Source: Reticulascus tulasneorum (taxonomy: Eukaryota; Ascomycota; Sordariomycetes; Glomerellales; Reticulascaceae). From it: DNA of 64,000 bases. The translations under genes were made by a program, and so were the position numbers. The notes under the pieces are model-generated. The model was not told the DNA's origin and did not search any database. It saw only the letters and a list, made by a program, of their open reading frames with translations. The stretch's first letter is position 1. Each line of letters begins with the position of its first letter. This document shows, piece by piece, positions 1-9,567 of this stretch. The stretch covers positions 5,022,001 to 5,086,000 of the forward strand of contig LSAX01000002.1 in assembly GCA_001557505.1 (NCBI GenBank), read 5' to 3'.

Positions 1-276
1 GTCTCTTCGGTGGTCTCGGCGAGCAAACAGCTACTCGAGGATGGGCTAGTAAAGATTGCAGATGCCTTGAGAGCCCGGTCGCCGCCACGATGGCCAGAGC
101 AGGCCATGGACATTTTCTTTCGGGACTTTGCGGACGAGGACATGGACTTGCAAATCAAGATTGCTGAGAAGGCTTTGGCTGACGAGAACAAGGCAATTGT
201 GTTCTGCAAAATGCCCACTGCACTGCGTAAGCACTGGGTCAAACGTCTCAGAGAAGTGCACAATCGTGTTACCTGA
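1..276 (+). CDS. C-terminal end of an unknown protein (5' truncated by window edge)
   Basis: The frame is open from the first base to a TGA at 274-276 and encodes about 91 residues. There is no convincing start: the first ATG-like codon is a GTG, so the gene begins upstream of the window. The visible tail is mostly charged and helical (repeated Asp, Glu, Lys), with a WPEQAMDIFFRDF stretch followed by a basic RKHWVKRLREVHNR end. I do not recognise a domain. It could be the last exon of a longer protein, and no function can be assigned. Confidence 0.5.
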   Translation, partial: VSSVVSASKQLLEDGLVKIADALRARSPPRWPEQAMDIFFRDFADEDMDLQIKIAEKALADENKAIVFCKMPTALRKHWVKRLREVHNRVT

Positions 277-906
277 TGTTCCTGCTCTTTACTGATTCAA
301 CTGTTCAAATTCTTCTACTGTGGGGATTGCAAGTAGCTCACTGTATCTTATACCTGGCCGGGGAGAAGTTCATTTGAGGCGTTTTCGCGTGTTCGTTTGG
401 GACTGCTAGGGCTGCCGGGACTGGGTTGGCATAGCGTGGCACAGGGATATGAGAAGGTTCTCAGTAGTGTCGTTTGCCTTTATATGAATACTATCATGAC
501 TAAATATTCATCACAAGCAGGAGGGGCATTAAACCTCCTGTGCTGGGCGCAATCTCGTTCCGTGAAGCATCTATGCAAAATGGTAAGGAAAGATCTCATG
601 TGCAAATAGGCCAGAAAAACACCATCAAATGTCATATCAAAGACCAAGATTCGCCGCCCAAACGCGCTCTGGGGAACTCGGTGGAATGATGACTTCGAAA
701 CCATACCAGACTTTAGAATATTGAGTACATAATTACCGGACGACCAAAGCTGTCTATTTACAAAGAGCACCGGGCATTCGCAAATCGTTTACTCTGCAAG
801 CACAAAATCACATAGAGCCGGAAGCTTGGCTGCAGTCAAAGAGGAGAGATAATCTGGCACCGCCTGCCTCCAACGGACCAATTTGCCAAAATCGAGCCAT
901 ATCCAT
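277..906. other. Intergenic, nothing recognised
   Basis: This stretch lies between the 3' end of the partial gene and the 3' end of the OM14-like gene. The two genes converge here. The short open frames on both strands show no family resemblance and no splice-supported extension. Confidence 0.5.
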
Positions 907-1720
907 CTATTTCTTGCCCTTAGTCTTGTAGAGGTACCTATCGGCCTAGTTAGTTACGTCGCTTTGCAGAGGTGAATAGTCCTGAGGCTTTGGGGCACTC
1001 GATAAGGCAAGACTGGATAGAGAAAGGGCGCGTTTCATATGGTTAGACTCACCCTCCAAGAACTCCCTCGCCTAGTCCGACCAGACCCAAAATTCCAAGT
1101 CCTAAGCCAACGCTCTTCCACCCAAGGCGGCCGCGCTCGTACAACCCCCAGGCCTTGTAGCCCAGGAAGGCACTGAGTCCAACCACTCCAGCGAGATTAG
1201 CAATGACCAAAGCGCTCGCGTCGCCGTCGCTCAGACTAGCAAACTGTCTGGTGAGCCATGAATCTGCCTTGCGGGCTTTGTTGGCAGCCTTTTTCTTTGC
1301 AAGGTCGGCCTCTGCTCGAGCCGCCTCTTCTCGATCTATTCTCGATGCTTGTGTGTCGGTTTGAATTTCTTGCTCTAGAAAATCTGAGGGAACTGTGCGA
1401 ACAGAACCGCTATCGACGTCGACTAGCGACGAGGTAGATGCGACCGACTCGGTTGGAATGATCTGAGGTGGTTGAGGAGCAGCAGCCTAGGACGAAAGAA
1501 ATTAGTAACGTGAAAACATCCCATGCGGGTTGCAACAAATAGGTAGCATGAGCGATGCGCATGTGAATCATTGATGGTGCTTGGAGCCTCGCCTGAACAA
1601 GAGACGTAACATACCTCCTCGGGAGTCTGCTTGGGTCCCTTTGCAGCAATTTCGGCGTACGACACTAAAGTCCGTGTTAGATGGCACTCACGGGAACCTA
1701 TATATCAAATGAGACTCACT
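907..1720 (-). CDS. OM14-like mitochondrial outer-membrane protein
   Basis: The model has four exons: base 1720, 1664-1615, 1486-1053 and 937-907, giving 171 residues. The start codon is split. The A lies at 1720 and the TG at 1664-1663, separated by a 55-nt intron (GTGAGT donor, CTAAC branch, TTTAG acceptor). The N-terminus MSYAEIAAKGPKQTPEE is, from memory, the usual start of filamentous-fungal members of the OM14 C-terminal family. A Pro/Ser/Thr-rich segment and a charged Ala/Lys helix (about residues 85-105) follow. Two hydrophobic Gly/Leu segments (about 117-135 and 145-165) look like membrane spans, and the protein ends in a short lysine-rich tail (YKTKGKK). Yeast Om14 sits in the mitochondrial outer membrane and serves as a ribosome/import receptor component. 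The same role here is inference. Confidence 0.65.
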
Positions 1721-2419
1721 GATGGCTAGGCGATTTCTTTCAACTCTGAACTCTGTGGCTTGCGATGTAGATCTGGCAATGTTGGATGGACGGTGGTGGT
1801 CCAATTTGAGGAGGTTCGCATGTGAAATGGAGAAAACCGGGACTGGGCGATCAGGCGAGAGCGTTCTGTCACAGCCAATGACGCAGGCGGCTGAAGCTCC
1901 CAGCTTCGACCAATGAAACCTCGGCAAAATTACCGCGCAATGGCTAAAGTATCCGACGAGAGTACGAGCAGGAAATTTGCTGCACTCCACGAGTCTCCAC
2001 AATATTGCATCTCGAAATGAGTTTGCCTTATCTCCCGGAGCATGGGCCGTGGTTTGATTCATAGCCAGTCTGGCAGAACTTTACAGTGTTCTGCTCAACT
2101 CACAACACAGACATCAAAACTGCCCCTGCCAAAAGCCAGATTCAGCTACTACGTAGTACATCCAAGTTGCGAGCCGTGCCTGTATATGTCTTATTGCGGA
2201 TGATCGCTTGGGTGCAATGCCGTGCACTGCAATGCCAAACCAACTCTTATCTTTAGAGAAGTGTAATGTCTATGTAGTCTCGACTAGTTGATACAATTTG
2301 TACATTCATGTTGGTACATTGCCCTTGCTGCCTTGCATGCATCGTTGTATCATTATTCCTTGCCCACAGGCATGGGTTAGGCCCTCAACCTGCCTGAAGT
2401 GCCTTCACGACTCGTCTGG
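1721..2419. other. 5' region of OM14-like gene and 3' flank of MIA40
   Basis: This is the promoter and leader of the OM14-like gene plus the downstream flank of MIA40. On the minus strand a frame stays open from an ATG at 2062 and runs in phase into the split ATG of the OM14-like gene. A longer N-terminus is therefore formally possible, but I treat it as leader. No other gene is evident. Confidence 0.5.
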
Positions 2420-3390
2420 TCAGTTTCCCTTCGCTGGTATTTGGCCAGTGGTGGGCTGGCTCTCAGATTCCTGGGTCACAGTCGCAGGGCTCCTAATAGC
2501 CTCAGCCTTGGATGCTTCGACAGGCGGAGTGTTTTCCTGGCTACCCGTTGGTGTCGGCTGCCTTTCATAAGCCGACTGGTTTTCCTCAGATGAGGTCTGT
2601 TGTTCGACAGGTGAGTCAAATACTGGCTCGCCGTTCTCATCTGTCTCGTCCTCCGCTAGTTCTGCTCCATATACCTCTGGATATTTCCTGAAGCACTCTT
2701 GCATTCCCCTAAACCGAAGTCAGTGTGATGATACCACAAACACGCGAATTTGAGAGGACGTACTGGAACTTCTCGATGCAATCCATCCCTTTTGGTTCGT
2801 CTTTGGAGTAGACGAAGCAACTAAACGCAGTCTTGAATTCCTCGCCGCAAGGGCCCGTTGCCATACCTCCCAGGCACGGACAATCCCAATTGATCTCACC
2901 AGTCTCAGGGTTGAAAGCTCCTTGCTGATCTGCTTCTTGCTCCAGAGCTTCCGGAGAGCCCGGCTCCGCGACTGGTGTGGTTTGAGCTGTAGGTGCGGGA
3001 GAACTTGATACAACCGCCTCTGTTGCTCTTTCTTTTCCCTCGGCTCGTACTCGCTTCTCCTCGATTACGGCGTCGACAGTTAGGAGGTCGGAATCCGAGA
3101 ATTGTGCCGGTGCTGGCACTGTTCGGGCTGAAGTTACTACAGTTAGCAGAAGGTCTCCTGCCAAACCAAGAGCGCATCAACATACGAGCTGGTTCATCAG
3201 CAAATATCGGGCTGGTGTTATACCAGTAGATAGCCCCGACAGCGAGTCCCCATCGCAAAGCCGAACCTTTCCATGTTCTAGGTTTGTTCGCAGGAGTGGT
3301 GGAAATGCAGCGACGAGGAGGCGAAGGGAACTTGGACTGTCGGAGAACATTGAGCGTCCGAGAAGAGGGCCGTACTGCCTTGCGAAACAT
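2420..3390 (-). CDS. MIA40: Mitochondrial intermembrane-space import oxidoreductase Mia40
   Basis: There are three exons (3390-3186, 3136-2764, 2708-2420) and 288 residues. Mia40 is the disulfide carrier that oxidises and traps small Cys-motif proteins in the mitochondrial intermembrane space and is reoxidised by Erv1. The Arg/Ser-rich N-terminus is a presequence, followed by one membrane anchor (about residues 46-60), as in fungal membrane-bound Mia40. The redox motif C154-P-C156 precedes twin CX9C motifs, C165/C175 and C188/C198, in the helix-hairpin core. The second CX9C is completed only after splicing of intron 2 (join EKFQ-GMQEC). A long acidic Ser/Thr/Glu tail follows, as usual in filamentous fungi. 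The gene is divergent from the thiamine pyrophosphokinase gene, with 489 bp between start codons. Confidence 0.95.
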
Positions 3391-3879
3391 TTTGAAGGAT
3401 ATTTAATGAATGACAAAGGTGGAAAAGAATACAAGAAAAAGAGAAGCACCTCCCCGTAAGAGTGACTTGATTAACGTGGTAATGTCGTGAGGATGGAGCT
3501 GGTTGGTAATCGGCAAGAAAAATTGTACTAAGTTCGCCGAGGTTTAAGCGGCTGCCTGCTGTTTCTTACTCACAGTACCTTCCTTACCTTATTAGGTAGC
3601 CTCCACTCACGAAAGGTTGCATGCCTTGGTACGTAGATACTCGCTTCTCAATGATACTGAATCTAGCTGCAATCTCGTTCGAATCCATTTTAATAGACGT
3701 CTGTTTTGCTACTCGAGCGAACCATTCTCTGAATAAAGCCTTGCCTCTCCAAGATTGAACGTTTGAACCATTGAAACTAGAGCTCGAGTAGCACTCGGGA
3801 TCAGGGATCTCCGTTAGGAATACACTTTGCCTCGCCTCGCCCTCTCGCGCAGAAGTAGACCAGAAGAATCTCATACAGT
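3391..3879. other. Divergent promoter region, MIA40 / thiamine pyrophosphokinase
   Basis: This 489-bp segment lies between two divergent housekeeping starts. A pyrimidine-rich stretch lies close to the MIA40 start. No specific operator could be named. Confidence 0.5.
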
Positions 3880-4832
3880 ATGGATGACCCGGTTATCGAA
3901 TGGCATCCCTCTTTCCTCTTCAGCAACAGTGCAGCACACGCTGAACATGAATTGCCGAGGTTGGCATTGGTGGTCCTCAATCAACCGTTGAAGATCACGG
4001 ATGCAGTCACCACACTATGGGATAACGGTGCGCCTCTAACTTCCTGTTTTGTGCAACAAACTAACCGTGGATAATTTTGAAGCTATCGTTCGCGTAGCAG
4101 CGGATGGGGGTGCGAATCGACTATTTGATTTGATAGAGACATCTAGCCAAAACGACGGCGAGCGACAGCCCCAGAAACCCAATCGATTTGTAAGTCAACC
4201 TGTGCTTTCGGGCATGTAGTAATCCATTGGCGTCGTCAGGGCACAGATTAACATCTAGAATCTTCTAGGAAGATCTCGATCTCATCATTGGCGACCTGGA
4301 TTCTCTCCTTCCTAATGTCAGAGAATTTTATAGGACACGAACTAAGCCAGTAACTATCATTCATGACCGGGACCAGGAGTCGACCGATTATGGTAAAGCG
4401 ATAGCTTGGATTCGCTCGAATCAACCGTCCGGTGTCGATATCGTTGCCCTGGGGGGACTTGGTGGCCGGGTGGACCAGGGCCTCAGCCAACTCCACCACC
4501 TGTACCTTTATCAAAAGGATCATAGCAGTGGTGAAGGCAGATTGTTTCTGGTTTCGGAAGAGAGTGTAACGTTCGTTTTGAGATCCGGCAAACATCGGAT
4601 ATGCGTGCGAGATGGTGGAAAAGCTGTGTTTGGGAAGCATGTCGGCATCATCCCCATCCAAGGTCCTTCCATCATTACTACCCGAGGACTCGAGTGGGAT
4701 GTCGAAAACTGGAAGACGGAGTTCGGAGGCAGGATAAGCACCAGCAACCACGTGTTGCCAAATGTATCGTCGGTGGAAGTTGAGACGACCAAAGACGTAG
4801 TTTTCACCATTGCTTTTGCAAGTACTGGATAA
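3880..4832 (+). CDS. THI80: Thiamine pyrophosphokinase
   Basis: Three exons (3880-4027, 4083-4189, 4269-4832) give 272 residues. The enzyme transfers pyrophosphate from ATP to thiamine to make thiamine diphosphate in the cytosol. Family landmarks are the VAADGGANRLFD nucleotide-site motif, created by joining exons 1 and 2, IIGDLDS at the start of exon 3, the downstream DRDQESTDYGKA segment, and the LGGLGGRVDQ loop. The C-terminal beta-sandwich contains GIIPIQGPSIITTRGLEWDVE and the SNHVLP/SSVEVETTKDVVF signature typical of fungal and animal enzymes. The intron 1 donor is GTGCGC, slightly unusual. Intron 2 has a TTAAC-type branch and a CTAG acceptor. Length matches the family. Confidence 0.93.
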
Positions 4833-4953
4833 GCGGTGTCCGATTATTTGAGTTCGCAAGAAGGCAGCAGAGATATGACAAAATCTCATACTCGCAACTC
4901 TAAACGTCGTCGACGAGCTCCAATATTGTGACGTGACGGGAATCACCGTCACG

Positions 4954-5770
4954 TCATCTCAGGAAATGCAGGCATAGCCAGCAGAACCCGAAGAACACAA
5001 CAACCCCTGCCCCGAAGATCCATTTATCTTGCCTCGCCCGTCGCTCTACCATCCGGATGGTATCGCCTGATATGCCGAGGGTGTTGCCCACAGAATAGAT
5101 CCTTCTCTGTGTATTCTTCAACATTTCCCTCTGCGACCCCAAATCGCCTAGCACTGCTTGTCCTCGAGCAATGTAATCATCTAAAGCTGAATGAGTGTTT
5201 GCGAAGAAGTTTTGCTCTCGCAATGCATGTTGCTCTCGTGTCACATCATTACTTCCTAGACCAAGGCCACCACTCGAGCCTCCGGTACCAGAAAGAGATG
5301 ACCCACGAGCATGGAAGGCGGAGGAGGTCGACGTCGTAGCATTGGCATAAGGGTTTTCGGGAGTAGCAGTAACATACGGCCGCCGACCGAGTAGCTCCGC
5401 TCGGTTCGTTTGATAGACCGTATCATCACGCTGCTTCTTAAGGGAGTCCACTTGACTACGAAAGTCGGCCAAGTCATCTCGAAATCGCTTGACTCGTTGG
5501 AACGCCTCCTCTTGCTTCTTGGGGACAAGTTCTTGTCGAGCAAGATGATTGTACTCGTCGAGTATTTTAGAGAAGGATGCCAAGGATGCGGACACGTTGC
5601 CAATTTCAGAAGGCGTAAGGGCAGCTGGCTCCGTGGAGGTGGACAGTTTTTCGAGATCACTTCGGATAGCTTTGCTCTGCCGTAAGGCCAAATTATACGA
5701 GACGTTCTGCAAAATATTATGATTAGTCACTCGTTCGGTTGCAACACAGGAAAGAGTCAGTTCTCACCAT
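4954..5770 (-). CDS. BOS1: Golgi/ER Qb-SNARE Bos1
   Basis: The model has two exons. The first contributes only the ATG (5770-5768), directly followed by a 61-nt intron (GTGAGA donor, TTGCAG acceptor). The second exon (5706-4954) carries the rest, giving 251 residues starting M-NVSYNLALRQSKAIRSDLEKL. Without this splice no conventional start fits the family N-terminus. Bos1 is the Qb-SNARE (GOSR2/membrin family) for ER-to-Golgi vesicle fusion. The N-terminal helices, a Ser/Gly-rich linker (about 145-165), the SNARE helix (about 167-228, REQNFFANTHSALDDYIARG onward) and a C-terminal transmembrane anchor (about 233-250) are all present. The 3' ends of this gene and thiamine pyrophosphokinase converge about 120 bp apart. 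Confidence 0.92.
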
Positions 5771-6771
5771 TGTCGCGATAGAGTGTGCGATTTTGGGTGT
5801 CGCGACAAGGAGAAAGGAGCCAAATGTCCTGCCCAAGGTGTTCTGCCTCAAGATGTGGCTTTCTTGGGCAGTAAACGTGCCCGGAACTTGCCGAGGTGAA
5901 TAATTTGTTCACCGCCTGCCGAAATAGTCACTAAAGGTTCCATCTGCATCATCGCCTCCCATGCGGGTTTACATTCGAAGTAGCTCTCTTCAGTGATGCT
6001 TTGCAAGTAACGCTCGTTTAAAGGCCTCTAACCTGATTGTCACATGTTAGTGATGCTCCATTTCGACCTAAAAGGCTCGACCAAACAGAAGCCTCAAGAT
6101 CGATGATACCCCGTCGTTCTACCAGTATGGCTAATTGGCTAGGTAGTCATTCACAGGAAGCTGCAGCTTAAGGCAGAAATGCATGGGACCGGCAACTTCG
6201 CAAAAAACCCTCCATTTATTGTTGTCAGCACTTGGTAAAGATCTAATAGTGTTTGGAATAGACCTGTGGAATCCAAGCAAGCCGCATTGAGCCTCTCTTT
6301 GGGACTTCGATCGATCCTCGACCAGTGATAAATGCAAGAAACAATCAAAGCCTCCATGCTCCCCTGAACCTGGTTGGCAATCGAACTTTTCGATGATTTA
6401 TTCTCCGTAGGCATCAGTAATCTCCGGTCCTGCGACCGCCCAATATTGCGCCGGCTCGGCACCGATATCATGACCAACCCAGATAATGGGAGAGCCGACT
6501 TCCGTCGTTCTCCACAACCGCCGGCCACCATTTCTACAGCAAGCTAATAAGCCGACTCACAGTACTTTATTAAGGATGTGGAATTATGCCGACCGCCACG
6601 TCGTTGAGGGTTCGCGGATTGATCTTAGTTCCGCGGGGAATATCTACAGCTTTAGAAGAGCCTTTTGACCATGGCCTGCTATAAAATCCATGTTTAATCA
6701 ACAGTCGACGATTCATGCTCAAAGATTCTTACCATTTACAGAACTCACACTTAGACCTTCTCCCCTACAAT
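5771..6771. other. Long intergenic region between BOS1 and MFS gene
   Basis: This one-kilobase stretch lies between divergent starts and marks the change from housekeeping to accessory genes. Small minus-strand open frames (6131-6531) show no recognisable family and no splice support. The only element I can name is the TATA box near 6680. Confidence 0.45.
6680..6686 (+). promoter_or_regulatory. TATA box of the MFS transporter gene
   Basis: A TATAAAA heptamer lies 86-92 bp upstream of the preferred ATG (6772). The spacing is plausible for a regulated fungal promoter. It lies too close to the upstream in-frame ATG (6715) for that to be the likely start, which supports 6772. Confidence 0.5.
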
Positions 6772-8343
6772 ATGACTACCACAAAACCAGTCTCTCGTGA
6801 TACTGTTGACTTGCCGTCGCAACCCGTCTCGAGCATTCTGGATAAGGAGGAAACTATACCGGATCTAGAGAATCAGCAACAAACACAGCTTCAATATTCC
6901 ATATTCACAACATGGGAAAAGCGTGCCATAGTTCTTTCTGCCGCTATAGCAGCATTCTTCTCGCCACTCACAGCCCAGATATACCTCCCTGCATTGCCAG
7001 TCCTGGCGGAAGAGTTCAGCGTCTCTGACACCGACATCAATCTCACACTTACGACATATATGATATTTCAGGGCATCACTCCTATGTTTATTGGCTCCTT
7101 GGCTGATAATGGCGGTAGACGGCCGGCATATGCCATATGCTTTGTCGTTTACATTGGAGCAAACGTGGGGCTTGCGCTGTCACAAAACTTTGCGTCCTTA
7201 CTCGTGGTCCGATGCCTCCAGGCGGCCGGTTCCAGCAGCACTGTTGCTCTGTCTTCGGCAGTTGTCGCAGATATCATCACCTCTGCCGAGCGAGGCCAGT
7301 ATATCGGCTTAACGGTTATTCCAATCGTTCTAGCCCCAGCGATTGGTCCCGTCGTAGGAGGTGCTCTTTCCCAGTATCTTGGTTGGCGATCAATCTTCTG
7401 GTTTCTAGTGATTACATCAGGAGTGACTTTTCTTCTGATGCTTTTATTTTTTCCAGAAACTTGTCGCAAGATTGTTGACGACGGATCGACAAGACCTTCT
7501 CGCATATACGACACCGGGTACCGCATCATCAAAGACCGTCCCTTCACAGGAAAGCACAACAGCCAACGAAAATCGACCTCAAGGACCAAATCTTCTGGTT
7601 CTTCTAAATCCAGATTCATATGCAAAGTACCAAACCCACTTGGATCTTTGAGGCTCATCGTCGAGAAAGAGACGGGATTACTTCTTTGGTACAGCAGCAT
7701 CGTCTTTGCTGGATTTTATGCCCTCGCCGCAGCAATGCCGTCACAACTCTTGAAGGTTTATGGCTTTGATAACTTGACAGTGGGCCTTATGTATCTTCCA
7801 CTTGCTGGAGGTTCCGTAGCGTCGGCAGCTATTGTTGGTCCCCTCATGACCTGGAACTACAAACGCCATTGCAGTCGCCTCTCTATTCCCTACGACAGAT
7901 CTCGGCAGCAGGATTTGACCAAATTTCCAATTGAGCGTGCACGTCTTGAGGTGGGCATACCGCTACTTTATCTCAGCGCTGTTGTCATGGCTGCTTGGGG
8001 CTGGGCTTTGCACGCTAAGGCACACGTCGCAGTACCTTGTGTATTGCTTTTCATCTTTGGTGTAGGGATGATTGGACTTAACAACACATCGAACGCTCTT
8101 ATTGTTGACATTCATCCTGGAAGAGCTGGCATAGCAACTGCTGCCAACAACTTCACAAGATGTTTAATAGGGGCCGGGTTTAGTGCAGCAATTCTGCCCA
8201 TGATTACCTCGATCGGCGTTGGTTGGGCCTTTACTCTAATCGCTTTGTCATATGTCGCATTCAGTCCAGCCTTGTTTGGCATCATGCATTGGGGTATCAC
8301 CTGGAGAAGCGAGGTGCAGCAAAAGAAGAACCGCAAAAGTTAG
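6772..8343 (+). CDS. MFS drug:H+ antiporter (DHA1, 12 TM)
   Basis: This is an intronless gene. I prefer the ATG at 6772 (523 residues, MTTTKPVSRDTVDLPS) over the in-frame ATG at 6715 because of the TATA box at 6680. A hydrophilic N-terminus of about 50 residues leads into 12 hydrophobic segments with a basic Ser-rich loop between TM6 and TM7. DHA1 landmarks are SPLTAQIYLPALPVLAEEF in TM1 (as in Qdr/Dtr-type exporters), GSLADNGGRRPAY (motif A) between TM2 and TM3, RCLQAAGSSS (motif B) in TM4, and APAIGPVVGGALSQYLGWR (motif C) in TM5. It probably exports a small organic molecule or drug across the plasma membrane. Nearby genes (Zn2Cys6 factor, oxygenase) suggest a link to specialised metabolism, which is inference. 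Confidence 0.88.
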   Translation: MTTTKPVSRDTVDLPSQPVSSILDKEETIPDLENQQQTQLQYSIFTTWEKRAIVLSAAIAAFFSPLTAQIYLPALPVLAEEFSVSDTDINLTLTTYMIFQGITPMFIGSLADNGGRRPAYAICFVVYIGANVGLALSQNFASLLVVRCLQAAGSSSTVALSSAVVADIITSAERGQYIGLTVIPIVLAPAIGPVVGGALSQYLGWRSIFWFLVITSGVTFLLMLLFFPETCRKIVDDGSTRPSRIYDTGYRIIKDRPFTGKHNSQRKSTSRTKSSGSSKSRFICKVPNPLGSLRLIVEKETGLLLWYSSIVFAGFYALAAAMPSQLLKVYGFDNLTVGLMYLPLAGGSVASAAIVGPLMTWNYKRHCSRLSIPYDRSRQQDLTKFPIERARLEVGIPLLYLSAVVMAAWGWALHAKAHVAVPCVLLFIFGVGMIGLNNTSNALIVDIHPGRAGIATAANNFTRCLIGAGFSAAILPMITSIGVGWAFTLIALSYVAFSPALFGIMHWGITWRSEVQQKKNRKS

Positions 8344-8712
8344 ATAACGGGCGAACCAACCATAAACAAGATCAAATAGATGACAAACGTGCACCTTGAG
8401 TGGGAATGCTTGTGGACCTGGTCCGCATTTGGGGGGAAAGTTAACCATTACAATTCCGTAGTAAGAAGTCTCCAGTCATTCTATTGGGAATCAGATTTTG
8501 TTAACATGATTCGTGCGTATGGCAACCAAACTATGAGAATAATGGACATAGAGAAAGCTTGGTCGACTGTAACGGAGATACCAGCGTAAACCTATCTCCA
8601 TTTCTTGATAAGACAACCATATTTCTTTTTGACAGTACAAAGACGACGACCCTCCTTGAAAGCAGCAGCTCAAATTTAAATCTGCATATTCCTTAGCCGA
8701 AACTCCAATAAA
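8344..8712. other. Intergenic between MFS and secreted-protein genes
   Basis: This stretch holds the 3' flank of the MFS gene and the promoter of the next gene. No gene-like frame is recognised. Confidence 0.5.
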
Positions 8713-9341
8713 ATGTACTCCTGTACCGTTCTCGCCACCCTCGCTGCATCAGTCATGGCCATTGCTGTCTCAAAGCCCCAAAATCCTCCGTCCGTGGAAC
8801 TTGCGTCTAACAGCCTTAATTCGGCCACTGTTAACACTTCAAGCACACCAAGCCGCCGCGACTTTTTCGGCCACGAAAAGGTGTGGATCGCCCCTGCGCA
8901 AGTACACTTCGGTTGTTACGAATCAGGAACACCGTGGGGGGAATCTTTTGAGAGAGTGAAAGCCAGCATTAACGAGATCTGCCGAGAGTTTGGAAGGGTG
9001 CGTTATCAGATTGCAGAGGAGCGTCGCCGATGCAGAGATACTGGTGAATACATGCACGTGGTGTTCAACGTTGCCTACACCGGCCGAGGAACCTGCTGGA
9101 GCTCCCAGGGTCAGCTGAACATAGGCGACCATAAGTGTGCTCTGGTACCGCGCAACTGTCGACAAGAGTTTGGAAAGCTTCTTGAAAATTGCGGGCAAGG
9201 CGGAAGCTCATTTACCTCTGAGACTATTTGGAGCGACTGGTGGTTCAGGTGAGTAACAACACGTGGACTATAGCTGAGTTTGAGACTTGCTAATGCTACT
9301 ATCTTCTACCTAGGCTTGACCCGCAACAAGGACTGTGCTAA
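8713..9341 (+). CDS. Small secreted protein with eight cysteines, family unknown
   Basis: Two exons (8713-9248, 9314-9341) give 187 residues. A signal peptide is clear (MYSCTVLATLAASVMAIAVS, cleavage near 20). The mature chain has seven Cys in exon 1, in the contexts GCYES, EICRE, RRCRD, GTCWS, HKCAL, RNCRQ and ENCGQ. An eighth comes from the tiny second exon (ending GLC, then TAA), so splicing makes an even number that can form four disulfides. The intron has a GTGAGT donor and a CTACCTAG acceptor. Without splicing the frame ends two codons later at a TGA inside the donor. The fold and target are not recognised. An extracellular or effector-like role is only an inference from the signal peptide and cysteine content. 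Confidence 0.72.
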
Positions 9342-9567
9342 CGAAAAGATTGCCATACCTGGCATGTGCAGAGTTGTGGAGTACGAGATGATTTAAGGCC
9401 CACTCGAGTGAGGATCGAAACTAGACCCGAGAACATTGCATCGCCGAGTCTTGAATTTAAGATGCGGAGGAACTAGCACAGATTTCAGATAGCTACTAAG
9501 ATTCAACATCCCACGGCTGTTACGTGCTCAATGACGAAAATCTGTGACTCCACTGTATTGTAGAGCA

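Noticed and set aside
1688..2062. 124-residue minus-strand frame upstream of the OM14-like gene
   Set aside because: It runs in phase into the split ATG, but the composition is not protein-like and the family start is MSYAE. Treated as leader, with a small chance of being an N-terminal extension.
2905..3390. 161-residue minus-strand frame at the MIA40 start
   Set aside because: It reads through intron 1; only its first 68 codons are exon 1 of MIA40.
3677..3686. GTTCGAATCC resembling a tRNA B box
   Set aside because: No A box, no cloverleaf pairing upstream and no acceptor stem; it lies in the MIA40/THI80 promoter.
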